A stretch of 64,000 bases of DNA from Agrococcus baldri (GTDB lineage Bacteria > Actinomycetota > Actinomycetes > Actinomycetales > Microbacteriaceae), in contig FOZN01000003.1 in NCBI GenBank assembly GCA_900114805.1, forward strand, positions 434,001-498,000. The letters run 5' to 3'. Positions within the stretch are counted from its first letter, which is position 1; each line of letters begins with the position of its first letter. This document shows, one piece after another, positions 53,727 to 63,114 of the stretch. The translations under genes and the position numbers were made by a program. Below the pieces are notes generated by a model. That model was not told the origin of the DNA and made no database searches. It saw only the letters and a list, made by a program, of their open reading frames with translations.

Positions 53727-56700
53727 ATGCATCTCAAGACCCTCACCGTCAAGGGATTCAAGTCGTTCGCGCGCGCCACGACCTTCCAGTTCGAGCCGGG
53801 CGTCACGTGCGTGGTGGGCCCCAACGGCTCGGGCAAGTCGAACGTCGTCGATGCCCTCGCCTGGGTGATGGGCGAGCAGGGCGCGAAGACGCTGCGCGGC
53901 GGCAAGATGGAGGACGTCATCTTCGCCGGCACCGCCACCAGCGGACCGCTCGGCCGTGCGCACGTCGAGCTCGTGATCGACAACGCCGACGGCGCCCTGC
54001 CGATCGAGTACGCCGAGGTGCAGATCTCGCGCACGCTGTTCCGCAACGGCGGCAGCGAGTACGCCATCAACGGCGAGTCCTGCCGGCTGCTCGACGTGCA
54101 GGAGCTGCTGAGCGACTCGGGCCTCGGCCGCGAGATGCACGTGATCGTCGGCCAGGGGCAGCTCGACAACGTGCTGCAGGCCACGCCCGCCGACCGCCGC
54201 GGGTACATCGAGGAGGCCGCCGGCATCCTCAAGCACCGTCGCCGCAAGGAGAAGACGCTCCGCAAGCTCGACGCCATGCAGGCGAACCTCACGCGTCTGC
54301 AGGATCTCACCGGCGAGATCCGGCGGCAGCTGAAGCCGCTCGGGCAGCAGGCCGAGATCGCCAAGGAGGCCGCCACCATCCAGGCGACCGTCCGCGACGC
54401 TCGCGCCCGGCTCATCGCCGACGAGGTCATCCGGCTGCGCGGCCAGCTCGACAGCGCCGCCCGCTCCGAGTCGGAGCGCAAGTCCGAGCGCATCGTGCTG
54501 CAGGAGCAGCTCGAGCAGGCGCAGCTGCGCGCCAGCCGCATCGAGGCCTCGATGATCGGCGACGACGTCGACCAGGCACGCAACGTCGCCCACGGCCTCG
54601 AGCGTGAGCTCTCACGGCTGCAGTCGCTGCATGCGCTCGCCGGCCAGCGGCTCGCACTGCTCGAGGAGGCGCCGGAGGTCGGCGACGCCGCACCGCTCGT
54701 GACGCCCGAGATGGTGCAGGCGGCGCGCGGCGAGGCGGGCGCCCTGAAGGCGAGGGTGGCGGATGCGGAGGCTCGCCTCGGCAAGGCGGCCTCGGCCACC
54801 GCGCTGGCACGCGCGAACCTGGACTCGCTCGATGAGGAGATCGCCGCGCAGGCGGCCCTGGTGTCGAAGCACGACCTGGAGGCCGCCGGCCACCGCTCGA
54901 AGGTGGAGGTCGCGCAGTCGACGCTCGCCGCCCGCGAGGCCGAGGTGACCCGCCGCGAGAGCGCGCTCGCGAACGCCCTGCAGCGGCTCGCCGAGGCGAG
55001 AGCGGCCGCCGAGGCGGCCGGCGACGAGCACGAGGTCGACGACGCCGAATCGCTCTCGCACGCCTACCGCGACGCCGACGAGGCGCAGGCCGCGCTCTCC
55101 ACCGCCCTCGACGAGCGGCGGGAGGCCCTCCACGCGGTGGAGCGCGAGCGCGATGCGGTCGCCGCCCGCACCTCCGCCCTCACCCTCGCGCTGTCGAAGG
55201 CCAACGCATCCGCCGGGCTCATCGACGCCGGAATCGACGGCGTCGCCGGGCTGGTGGCCGAGCGCATCAAGGTCAAGAAGGGCTACGAGGCGGCCATCGC
55301 CGCAGCGCTCGGGACGCTCAGCGAGGCCGTGCTGGCCGACACGCGCGAGGCAGCCGCGACCGCCATCGAGCACGCGCATCGGGAGAAGCTGGGCCGCATC
55401 GAGGCGGTGGTCGGCGACGCCGTGCCGATGCAGGTGAGCGCGACGCAGGTCGCCGGGGACACGCTTGCGGGCGCGGTGCACGCGCCGACGGTCGTCGATG
55501 CGCCGGCCGGTGTGCTGGGCGTGCTCGCGCACACGTTCATCGTCGACTCGCTCCAGGCGGCGCAGGAGGCCGGGCCCGCGATCGCGCAGCTCGAGCTGGG
55601 CGGGCCGGTCACGATCGTCACCAAGCGGGGCGACTACGTCAGCGAGTACCTGATGCGGGGCGGCAGCGACGACGCGCAGTCGCGGCTCGAGCTGATCGCC
55701 GAGCGCGACGCCGCGACCGAGCGGCTCGAGGAGCTCTCGACCGCGATCGAGCGCGAGGCGGGCGCGCTCGAGGACGCGCGGCAGGCGCACCAGCAGGCCA
55801 AGCGCGCGGCGGCGGATGCGCTGGAGGCGCTGCGAGCGCACGACGCGGCCTCGGCGGCGCGCGGGGAGCAGCGCAGCCGGGCACGTGCACGGCTCGAGTC
55901 GGCCACGGGCGAGCACGAGCGCGCCGAGGCGGCGCTCGCGGAGGCGCGGCGCGGCATCGACGAGGCGCAGCGCGGCGTCGAGGGCGCTGAGCAGGCGCTC
56001 GAGCGGTTCGAGGGGAAGCCGCGCCCGATGCTCGACGCCTCGGCGCGCGAGGGGCTGCTGGCCGAGCTGGAGACGGCTCGCGGCGGCGAGACCGACCTGC
56101 GCATCGAGCTCGAGACCGCCAGGGAGCGGGTGCGGGCCGAGCTGGCGCGCGCCGACTCGCTCGCGCGCGACGTGGAGGCGCAGCGCGCCCGTGCCGAGGA
56201 GGCCGCGCGCCGCGCGGTGCTGCGCGAGCGGCAGCGCGAGCAGGCCTCGCGCGTGCTCGCGGCCATCCCACCGGTGCTCGCCGTGGCCGAGCGCAGCGTG
56301 CAGGAGGCGCGCGGCGTGCTCGCCGAGCGCGAGGCCGCCCGCCGCGACCGCAACGAGGAGCTGACGAAGCTGCGCCGCGACGAGGGCGGGCTGCGCGAGC
56401 GGCTGCAGGAGATCACCGAGCACGTGCACGTGGCCGAGATGGAGGCCTACGAGCAGCGGCTGCACCTGTCGAACCTGCTCGAGCGGGCCGGCAGCGAGCT
56501 CGGCCTCGAGGAGCGGGTGCTGGTGGCCGAGTACACGCCCGACGAGGGATGGGATCGCAAGGCCGAGCAGGCCAGGCTGCAGGAGGCCGAGCGCAAGCTG
56601 GGGCGCCTCGGCCGCGTGAACCCGCTCGCGCTCGAGGAGTTCGAGGCGCTCGAGCAGCGCCATACCTTCCTCACCGAGCAGCTCGCCGACCTCGCGAAGA

Positions 56701-57218
56701 CCCGCACCGACCTCGAGCAGATCATCGCCGACCTCGACGAGATGATGGAGTCGATCTTCGCCACCGCCTTCGAGGACACGAAGTCGGCCTTCGCCGAGGT
56801 CTTCCCGATCCTCTTCCCGGGAGGCTCGGGCGCCCTGGCGCTCACCGATCCCGACAACCTGCTCGAGACGGGCATCGAGGTGACGGTGCGGCCGGCCGGC
56901 AAGAAGATCGACCGCATCTCGCTGCTCTCGGGCGGCGAGCGCTCGCTCGCGGCGGTGGCCCTGATGGTGGCGATCTTCAAGGCGCGGCCGAGCCCGTTCT
57001 ACATCATGGACGAGGTGGAGGCGGCGCTCGACGACGCCAACCTCGGCCGCCTGCTGACGGTGTTCGAGCAGTTGCGCGAGAGCAGCCAGCTGATCATCAT
57101 CACGCACCAGAAGCGCACGATGGAGATCGCGGATGCGCTCTACGGCGTCTCGATGCGGCAGGACGGGGTCTCGGCCGTCGTCGGGCAGCGCACGAAGCGC
57201 GAGACGGTCGACGCGTAG
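53727..57218 (+). CDS. smc: Chromosome segregation protein SMC
   Basis: 1163 residues. The N-terminal head has GPNGSGKSNVVDALAWVMGE (Walker A, about 31-39). Two long coiled coils flank a hinge near residues 500-640 (GLVAERIKVKKGYEAAIAAA). The C-terminal head carries the LLSGGERSLAAVALMVAIF signature and PFYIMDEVEAALDD Walker B. It organises and segregates the chromosome with ScpAB. Its usual neighbours rnc-mutM are 8.7 kb away. Confidence 0.97.
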   Translation: MHLKTLTVKGFKSFARATTFQFEPGVTCVVGPNGSGKSNVVDALAWVMGEQGAKTLRGGKMEDVIFAGTATSGPLGRAHVELVIDNADGALPIEYAEVQISRTLFRNGGSEYAINGESCRLLDVQELLSDSGLGREMHVIVGQGQLDNVLQATPADRRGYIEEAAGILKHRRRKEKTLRKLDAMQANLTRLQDLTGEIRRQLKPLGQQAEIAKEAATIQATVRDARARLIADEVIRLRGQLDSAARSESERKSERIVLQEQLEQAQLRASRIEASMIGDDVDQARNVAHGLERELSRLQSLHALAGQRLALLEEAPEVGDAAPLVTPEMVQAARGEAGALKARVADAEARLGKAASATALARANLDSLDEEIAAQAALVSKHDLEAAGHRSKVEVAQSTLAAREAEVTRRESALANALQRLAEARAAAEAAGDEHEVDDAESLSHAYRDADEAQAALSTALDERREALHAVERERDAVAARTSALTLALSKANASAGLIDAGIDGVAGLVAERIKVKKGYEAAIAAALGTLSEAVLADTREAAATAIEHAHREKLGRIEAVVGDAVPMQVSATQVAGDTLAGAVHAPTVVDAPAGVLGVLAHTFIVDSLQAAQEAGPAIAQLELGGPVTIVTKRGDYVSEYLMRGGSDDAQSRLELIAERDAATERLEELSTAIEREAGALEDARQAHQQAKRAAADALEALRAHDAASAARGEQRSRARARLESATGEHERAEAALAEARRGIDEAQRGVEGAEQALERFEGKPRPMLDASAREGLLAELETARGGETDLRIELETARERVRAELARADSLARDVEAQRARAEEAARRAVLRERQREQASRVLAAIPPVLAVAERSVQEARGVLAEREAARRDRNEELTKLRRDEGGLRERLQEITEHVHVAEMEAYEQRLHLSNLLERAGSELGLEERVLVAEYTPDEGWDRKAEQARLQEAERKLGRLGRVNPLALEEFEALEQRHTFLTEQLADLAKTRTDLEQIIADLDEMMESIFATAFEDTKSAFAEVFPILFPGGSGALALTDPDNLLETGIEVTVRPAGKKIDRISLLSGGERSLAAVALMVAIFKARPSPFYIMDEVEAALDDANLGRLLTVFEQLRESSQLIIITHQKRTMEIADALYGVSMRQDGVSAVVGQRTKRETVDA

Positions 57219-57224
57219 TCGCGC

Positions 57225-58421
57225 TCAGCCCTGCATCGCGCTGAAGATCTGCACCACGCCCGCGCCGTAGATCGCATCGAGGTCGGCCTGGATCGATCCG
57301 TCGTCGAACAGCACGTGCAGCTCGTAATGGCCGTCCGTCGGCCCATGGCTCAGGATGTCGTGCCGATCGAGCGTCAGGAGATCCGACTGGATGCCCATCA
57401 GCACCGCTTCTGGCAGCGACACTTCGCTCACCTCGACCGCCGGCGGCGACCAGGCATCGAACGGCTGCGGCGGTGAGGTCATGGCGAAGACCTCGCCATC
57501 CCAGGTCCCGAAGACGAGCGCGTCGACCCATCGGATGCCCTGCGCCTCATCGAGCGTGAGGGCCGTCCAGTCGAAGCCCCTGAGCGGCACCCCGGTGCAC
57601 ACCGGCGGTGCGCTCGCGCCGACGTCGCCGAGGCAGAGCACATCGCCTTCCGGCCGATCCATCGCGAGCCCGCCAGCCCACACCCCACCCGCAGGCAGCG
57701 GCGTCGGCAGCTCCGCGAGCCGCGCCTGCGCGTCGGCGCCGGTGATGACGGGCGCTGCGGTGTCCATCGGTGGGTCCACCAGCTCCGGCGCGTCGCCTGC
57801 TGAGCCACCGGTGTCGCGCAGCGCCGAGATCACGAAGACGGCGCCGGACCCGTAGATCTCGTCGAGCGCGCCCTGCAGCGAGCCGTCGTCGTAGAAGACC
57901 TCCAGCACCATCGTGCCCCGCTCGCTCCAGATGCCGAAGAAGTCCGCTCGGCCGAGCTCTCCCAGCTCGCGCTGCATCGCCTCGATCGTCGCGTCGTCGA
58001 GCTCGCCCGACGGCACCTCGATCGCCGGCAGCGTGATCGCCGCGGCGCTCATCGGCTCGCCGGTCTGCGTGAAGGCATCGGCAGCGGCCTCGTAGACGCC
58101 GGTGATCGCGACGCCCTGCACCCAGCGCACGCCGCCGGTCTCCTGATGCGCGAAGGCGTCCCAGTCCCAGCCGAGCAGCTCGGGCCCGCCGCACTGCGGG
58201 GGCGCCGACTCGGCGACCGGTCCGACGCAGAGGATCGCGCCGGCACCCTGCTCGAGCACGGTGGCGATGGTCAGCACCTCGCCGGCCGGGCTCGGTGCGG
58301 GCAGGTCGGCGAGCGACGCGGGGGAGCCGGGCGCGGTCGGCGCATCGGCGCCGGGCGAGGCGCAGCCGGCTGCGGCGAGGACGATGGCGGCGGCGACGCT
58401 GCCGACGATGATGCTTCTCAT
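57225..58421 (-). CDS. Lipoprotein with two tandem repeats of a novel domain
   Basis: 398 residues. A signal peptide ends at a lipobox, VLAAAGC, so the protein is anchored to the outer face of the membrane. Two copies of one domain follow: AILCVGPVAESAPPQCGGPE with YDDGSLQGALDEIYG, and DVLCLGDVGASAPPVCTGVP with FDDGSIQADLDAIYG. Each has a C...C pair, a GWDW/GFDW core and a DDGS-x-Q strand. I do not recognise the family. TAGGTT lies six bases before the ATG (leaderless). Confidence 0.8.
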   Translation of the reverse strand: MRSIIVGSVAAAIVLAAAGCASPGADAPTAPGSPASLADLPAPSPAGEVLTIATVLEQGAGAILCVGPVAESAPPQCGGPELLGWDWDAFAHQETGGVRWVQGVAITGVYEAAADAFTQTGEPMSAAAITLPAIEVPSGELDDATIEAMQRELGELGRADFFGIWSERGTMVLEVFYDDGSLQGALDEIYGSGAVFVISALRDTGGSAGDAPELVDPPMDTAAPVITGADAQARLAELPTPLPAGGVWAGGLAMDRPEGDVLCLGDVGASAPPVCTGVPLRGFDWTALTLDEAQGIRWVDALVFGTWDGEVFAMTSPPQPFDAWSPPAVEVSEVSLPEAVLMGIQSDLLTLDRHDILSHGPTDGHYELHVLFDDGSIQADLDAIYGAGVVQIFSAMQG

Positions 58422-58427
58422 GGCATC

Positions 58428-58433
58428 AACCTA
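58428..58433 (-). promoter_or_regulatory. -10 hexamer for the lipoprotein gene (leaderless)
   Basis: TAGGTT on the minus strand with six bases to the ATG at 58421. Confidence 0.55.
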
Positions 58434-58540
58434 GGCGCGCCTCGCGCGAGACACATCCCAACCTTTCGCGCCACTCGTGCGTCCGGATGCGCTGCGCATG
58501 CGGCTGTGGACGGCACGAGTGGGCGCGGATCGAGACGGGC

Positions 58541-58546
58541 TAGGTT
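58541..58546 (+). promoter_or_regulatory. -10 hexamer for the toxin-antitoxin operon
   Basis: TAGGTT with six bases to the ATG at 58553. An 11-base direct repeat, CATGGAAAGCG, lies at 58552-58562 and 58576-58586 across the start region and may be the antitoxin's operator. Confidence 0.5.
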
Positions 58547-58552
58547 GCCGAC

Positions 58553-58855
58553 ATGGAAAGCGGCTACATTATGGTCATGGAAAGCGCCACAATTAAGCCG
58601 GCCCGCGTCGGCATCCGCGCGCTGCGTGACGGACTGAGCGCGCAGCTGCAGCGGGTCAAGGCGGGCGAGACGATCGAGGTGACGGAGCACGGCCGCGTCA
58701 TCGCGCGCATCGTGCCGGCGACGCAGGAGTCGAAGCTCGAGCGATTGATCGCTGCTGGCCTCGTCACGCTGCCGACCGGACAGCGCCGCGCGCTGCCAGA
58801 GCCGCTCGTCGTCGACGGCACCGTGTCCGACCTGATCGCCGATCAGCGGCGATGA
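58553..58855 (+). CDS. vapB: Antitoxin of the Phd/YefM or VapB type
   Basis: 100 residues. KPARVGIRALRDGLSAQLQR and GETIEVTEHGRVIARIVP match the Phd/YefM (prevent-host-death) antitoxin fold, which pairs with PIN or Doc toxins. ATGs at 58571 and 58577 are alternative starts lying inside a direct repeat. It overlaps the toxin gene by four bases (ATGA). It would neutralise the toxin and repress the operon. Confidence 0.85.
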   Translation: MESGYIMVMESATIKPARVGIRALRDGLSAQLQRVKAGETIEVTEHGRVIARIVPATQESKLERLIAAGLVTLPTGQRRALPEPLVVDGTVSDLIADQRR

Positions 58856-59274
58856 TCGCCTTCTTCGACACCTCGGCGATCATCCCGCTTGTGATTGCGG
58901 AGGCAGGGTCGGCACGCGCTCAGGCGGCGTGGCGAGAAGCCTCGCGTGTGCACGTCATCGTGGCCACGGCCACGGAGGCGCACGCTGCACTGGGAGCGGC
59001 TCATGGAGCCGGCCGATTCGACGAGTCAGCGCTCGCCAACCGGATTCAGGCCGTGAATGCGCTGCTCGAAGACTGCGTTCGCCGCGACATCGACGACGAC
59101 TTCGCACTCGCAGCGGGCGGGCTCGCTGTCGACCAGCAGCTGCGCGGCTATGACGCGATGCAATGCCTCGGCGCGCTCGAGCTCGACGACGAGGTCGTCG
59201 CGGTTGCCGGCGACCGCGAGCTGCTGGATGCGTGGACACGCCTCGGCGTACTGACGATCGACATCGCGGGCTGA
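58852..59274 (+). CDS. vapC: PIN-domain toxin of the VapC type
   Basis: 140 residues. FFDTSAIIPLV gives the first metal-binding Asp (D6), ATEAHAAL a conserved Glu, RGYDAMQCLGAL a central Asp and AGDRELL the last acidic residue, so the nuclease site looks intact. VapC toxins cut tRNA or rRNA. It is translationally coupled to its antitoxin. Confidence 0.88.
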   Translation: MIAFFDTSAIIPLVIAEAGSARAQAAWREASRVHVIVATATEAHAALGAAHGAGRFDESALANRIQAVNALLEDCVRRDIDDDFALAAGGLAVDQQLRGYDAMQCLGALELDDEVVAVAGDRELLDAWTRLGVLTIDIAG

Positions 59275-59325
59275 TCGACGCGGGGTGTCCCTCCCCAGCC
59301 CTCCGCCTCCACGCGCGAGCGTGCT

Positions 59326-60717
59326 TCAGCGGGGCAGCCGGCCCGCGTGCAGCACCCCGTCGCGGTCGGCGGCGTCGCGGATGGCCCGAAGCCGCGCCAG
59401 ATCCTCGGGCGAGGCGCAGCGCTCGAGCGTGTCGTCTGGGTTCAGGAACGTGGGCACCATGCGTTCCGAGGCATCCGGCCGCAGCAGCGCGTCGAGCCCC
59501 GCGAGACTCGCGGCACCCGGCTCCGGCGGCGTGCCGGGGAACTGCGGGGCGAGCCCCATCACCAGCCAGCCGGCGCCTTCGAGGGTTGCGAAGGCCGGCC
59601 GCTGCGGATGGTCGAGCGCGCCGCCGAGCATGCGCAGGTTGATGCCGACGAGCGCCTGCTGCGCCGGCTGGGCGTGGAAGGCGAACAGCGCATCGATCGT
59701 CGCGTCGTCGAGCCGGGCGAGGGCGACCGATGCTCCGCGGCTCGGCGACGGCTCGGTGGGCTCCATCGACCCCGCCGCCATCGCGGCCTGCGAGGTGGGG
59801 CCGAAGTGCTCGTGCTGCGGCGCGGCCGCGGACCGCACGGCATCGAGCGCCTCCAGGTCGTCCTGCGAGAGTGCGAGCGCCTCAACGGTCACGAAGCTCC
59901 TGCCGCGCACCGCCTCCGGCAGCATCGGCGCATCGGGCATCCGCATCGAGTTCACGAACACGTTCAGCCCCGCGGGCGCGTCCGGGGCGAGGTCACGCAG
60001 CGCGCGCAGCACGGCCGGACCATCGGCAGCCGCGAAGGTCATCGAGGCGCCCTGGAGTGCCGGCGCCTCGAGCAGGTCGATCTCGAGCTCGGTGACGATC
60101 CCGACGGTGCCGCCCGCGCCCCGCAGCGCCCACATCGTGTCGGGGTCGGATGCGTCGTCGACGCGCTCGTGCGTGCCGTCCGGCCGCAGGATCCACGCGG
60201 CCCGCAGCGACTGGGCGCCGAGCCCGGAGGTGCGGCTCAGCCACGCGTGGCCACCGCCCAGGGTGTAGCCGGCGGCGCCCACGACGCGGCTCGTGCCGGA
60301 CGGCACCGCCAGCGCAGTGCCCTCCCGCGCAGTGAGATCGAGCGCGTCGATCACGGTGCCCCACTGAACGCCGGCCCCGATGCGTGCCAGGCGCGCATCC
60401 GCATCGATCTCGAGGCGGTCGAACGCGGCGGTGCGGGTGAGGATCGCGCCTTCGAGGGCTCCGGCGGCACCGTGGCCGTACGGCTGCACGGCGACGGTCG
60501 CGCCGGCATCGCGGGCCGCGGTGAGGATCGCGCGCAGGTCGTCGACATCGGCGGGGTGCGCGACGGCGGCCGGCCGCTGGTCGACGGAGAGGTTCCAGGC
60601 CGAGCGCTCGGCGTCGTAGCCGGGGTCGGCAGGGAGGGTGAGGCGGCCCGCGATCGTGGCGGCGAGCCGGCCGAGCGGGGCGGTCGGGGGTGCGGGTGGG
60701 CGGTGTGCTGCAGTCAC
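59326..60717 (-). CDS. FAD-linked (VAO/PCMH-type) oxidase
   Basis: 463 residues from a GTG. The PCMH FAD domain shows VQPYGHGAAGALEGAILTRT, the region of the possible flavin-linking residues, and GYTLGGGHAWLSRTSGLGAQ. The C terminus is a short berberine-bridge-like cap. It probably oxidises a sugar or alcohol, with unknown substrate. TACGTT lies seven bases upstream of the start, so it may be leaderless. Confidence 0.85.
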   Translation of the reverse strand: MTAAHRPPAPPTAPLGRLAATIAGRLTLPADPGYDAERSAWNLSVDQRPAAVAHPADVDDLRAILTAARDAGATVAVQPYGHGAAGALEGAILTRTAAFDRLEIDADARLARIGAGVQWGTVIDALDLTAREGTALAVPSGTSRVVGAAGYTLGGGHAWLSRTSGLGAQSLRAAWILRPDGTHERVDDASDPDTMWALRGAGGTVGIVTELEIDLLEAPALQGASMTFAAADGPAVLRALRDLAPDAPAGLNVFVNSMRMPDAPMLPEAVRGRSFVTVEALALSQDDLEALDAVRSAAAPQHEHFGPTSQAAMAAGSMEPTEPSPSRGASVALARLDDATIDALFAFHAQPAQQALVGINLRMLGGALDHPQRPAFATLEGAGWLVMGLAPQFPGTPPEPGAASLAGLDALLRPDASERMVPTFLNPDDTLERCASPEDLARLRAIRDAADRDGVLHAGRLPR

Positions 60718-60780
60718 GCCCGAGAACGTACTCCGGGCGACTGACGCGCACCAGCGCCCGGTGGTGCGAGGATCGATGCC

Positions 60781-61902
60781 GTGACCGACCGCGACGCCCT
60801 CTTCGCCCGCCTGCGGCGCCGGCCCGACGTCGAGGATGCGACGCTGCTCGCCCACGACGCCTCGGACGCGCTCATCCTCGACGAGGCCGCGAGGCTGCGG
60901 AAGCAGCTGGGCGAGGTGGTGGTGATCGGCGACCGGCACGGCGCGCTCACGCTCGGCGCGCTGCACGACGGCGCCGAGCACGTGCGCGCGCACCAGGACT
61001 CGATCGTCGGCGAGCGCGCGCTCGACGCCAACGCGGCAGAGCTCGGCCCGGTCGGCGCCGGCGGCTTCACCCACCACCGGCTCGACGCCTCGCTGGTCGA
61101 GGGAGCGACGCTCGTGCTGCTGCAGCTGCCGCGCGCGCTCGACGAGCTCGACGAGATCGCCGAGCTCATCGCCACCCACGCCGACGAGCAGGTGCGCGTG
61201 GTGGCCGGCGGCCGCGTCAAGCACATGACGATGAGCATGAACGCGCTGCTGGGCCGATCCTTCAGGCACGTGCACGCGAGCCGCGGCTGGCGCAAGTCGC
61301 GCGTGCTGCACGCCGAGGGCCCGCGGCGGCCAGGCATCAGCTGGCCGCGCACGCGGCGCCACGCGCTGCTCGGCCGTCAGCAGAGCGTGGTCGCGCACGG
61401 CGGCGCCTTCGCCGGCACCGCCGTCGACATCGGCGCGCAGACGCTGCTCGCGCATCTGGACGACATGGCGGATGCCTCCCACGCGATCGACCTGGCGTGC
61501 GGCACGGGGGTGCTCGGCATCGCACTCGCGCTCGCCCGGCCCGAGCTGCAGGTGCTCGCGACCGACGCCTCGGCGGCGGCGATCGCCTCGACGCGGGCGA
61601 GCGCGAACGCGAACGGGGTCGCCGACCGTGTGGACGCACGGCAGCTGGACGGCCTCGAGGGCGTGCCGGACGCATCCGCCGGGCTCATCCTGCTCAACCC
61701 GCCGTTCCACCTCGGCGCGACGGTGCACACCGGCATCGCCGAGCGCCTGATCGCCGACGCGGGCCGCGCGCTCGCGCCGGGCGGCGAGCTGTGGTGCGTG
61801 TGGAACACCCCGCTCGGCTACCGCCCGCTGCTCGAGCGCGTCGGCGAGACGCGCCAGGCGAGCCGCACGCCCAAGTTCACCGTGACGGTGACCACGCGGT
61901 GA
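60781..61902 (+). CDS. RsmC/RlmG-like class I methyltransferase
   Basis: 373 residues. The C-terminal half has DLACGTGVLGIALALA (SAM site) and NPPFHLGA, the NPPF motif of enzymes that methylate exocyclic amines of guanine in rRNA. The N-terminal half is a degenerate duplicated Rossmann-like domain, as in RsmC and RlmG. The stop overlaps the next gene (GTGA). Confidence 0.86.
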   Translation: MTDRDALFARLRRRPDVEDATLLAHDASDALILDEAARLRKQLGEVVVIGDRHGALTLGALHDGAEHVRAHQDSIVGERALDANAAELGPVGAGGFTHHRLDASLVEGATLVLLQLPRALDELDEIAELIATHADEQVRVVAGGRVKHMTMSMNALLGRSFRHVHASRGWRKSRVLHAEGPRRPGISWPRTRRHALLGRQQSVVAHGGAFAGTAVDIGAQTLLAHLDDMADASHAIDLACGTGVLGIALALARPELQVLATDASAAAIASTRASANANGVADRVDARQLDGLEGVPDASAGLILLNPPFHLGATVHTGIAERLIADAGRALAPGGELWCVWNTPLGYRPLLERVGETRQASRTPKFTVTVTTR

Positions 61903-62921
61903 GCGAGGGCCGCCCCGAGTTCACCGCCGTCGAGGAGGCCATCGACCGCGCGGCGCACCGGTTCCTCGACCGACGGGGCCTGCGCGCGGGCGGCGGCCTC
62001 TCGCGCTGGCGCCGCGCGGTCGTCGAGCTGGCCGTGTTCACGCTCAAGCAGGGCTGGGCGGCGATCTTCGGCGGGCTCCTGCTCGTCTGCATCCTGGCCG
62101 CGCGCCTCTGGTGGCCCGACGACGCCCCGCTCGCGCGCAACGACGCCCTCACGATCGCCGCGGTCGTCATCCAGGCGGCGATGCTCGCCTTCCGGCTCGA
62201 GACGCTGCGGGAGCTGTGGGTGGTGGTGCTCTTCCACGTGGCGGGCACCGTCATGGAGCTGTTCAAGACCGATGTCGGCTCCTGGGCCTACGAGGCGGAG
62301 GGGCTGCTGCGCATCGGCGCCGTGCCGCTGTTCTCGGGCTTCATGTACGCGGCGGTCGGCAGCTACATGGTGCGCACGATGCGCATGTTCGATCTGCGCT
62401 TCACGCGCTACCCGCCGCTGTGGGCGACGATCGTGGTCGCTGCCGGCATCTACGCCAACTTCTTCGCGCACCACTTCATCTGGGACTTCCGCTGGGTGCT
62501 GGTGGCCGCCGTGCTGGTGCTGTGGGGCGGATGCGTGATGCGGTTCCGGGTGCTGCGCACGCACCGGGGTACACAGTTGGGCATGCCGGTCGTGGTCGCG
62601 TTCGGGCTCGTCGCGATCGTCATCTGGGGCGCCGAGAACCTCGCGACCCTCGGAGGAGCGTGGCTCTACCCGAACCAGGTGGACGGCTGGCAGCCGGTCT
62701 CCGGCAGCAAGATCGTCAGCTGGTTCCTGCTGATGATCCTCTCGGTGGTGCTGGTGACGCTCGCGCACCGGCCGCGGCGGCCGGACGCGCCGGCCGAAGG
62801 CTCGACAGGTCGGCGTCGTTCACCGGCTGCTCACCGGCACGATGCCGACACGCCGCCTGCGGTGCACCCCGACGCCACCGGGGACTGGTCGAATGAGAAC
62901 AAGGAACCCGGCCACGTATGA
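61899..62921 (+). CDS. DUF817 integral membrane protein
   Basis: 340 residues with about eight membrane helices. LFHVAGTVMELFKTDVGSWA and NFFAHHFIWDFRWVL are typical of DUF817, whose function is not known. A soluble tail of about 50 residues follows. The stop codon lies in the loop of a terminator hairpin, so termination starts inside the coding end. Confidence 0.85.
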   Translation: MSEGRPEFTAVEEAIDRAAHRFLDRRGLRAGGGLSRWRRAVVELAVFTLKQGWAAIFGGLLLVCILAARLWWPDDAPLARNDALTIAAVVIQAAMLAFRLETLRELWVVVLFHVAGTVMELFKTDVGSWAYEAEGLLRIGAVPLFSGFMYAAVGSYMVRTMRMFDLRFTRYPPLWATIVVAAGIYANFFAHHFIWDFRWVLVAAVLVLWGGCVMRFRVLRTHRGTQLGMPVVVAFGLVAIVIWGAENLATLGGAWLYPNQVDGWQPVSGSKIVSWFLLMILSVVLVTLAHRPRRPDAPAEGSTGRRRSPAAHRHDADTPPAVHPDATGDWSNENKEPGHV

Positions 62922-62931
62922 GGTGGCCGGG
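62907..62931. terminator. Hairpin overlapping the DUF817 stop
   Basis: CCCGGCCAC pairs with GTGGCCGGG around GTATGAG; the TGA stop is in the loop. Confidence 0.65.
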
Positions 62932-62987
62932 CTTCGTGCTTCCCGGGGTCGGTGGCACCCCGTCTCCGCACAGCGTTGGAAAAGGGT

Positions 62988-63040
62988 GGAGGCCCCGAGC
63001 GGTATGAGCGTTCGGGGCCTCCGCTCCTCCCGAGGGAGGA
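62988..63040. terminator. Second and third hairpins of the 3' cluster
   Basis: GGAGGCCCCGA pairs with TCGGGGCCTCC (62988-63022), then TCCTCCC pairs with GGGAGGA (63025-63040). They lie between the convergent DUF817 and AlkA-like genes. Together with the first hairpin they form an unusual stack; at 63043-63058 a weaker ACCTT...AAGGT pair is also seen. No gene is recognised between 62922 and 63114. Confidence 0.5.
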
Positions 63041-63114
63041 ACACCTTCCGAAGAAGGTTCGATCATCATGCGGCCTGCCCCAGCCGCCGCGCAACCTCGA
63101 CAGCGGAAGTCACC

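Noticed and set aside
54612..57107. A large minus-strand open frame inside smc
   Set aside because: It mirrors smc codons and has no domain pattern, while smc is complete on the other strand.
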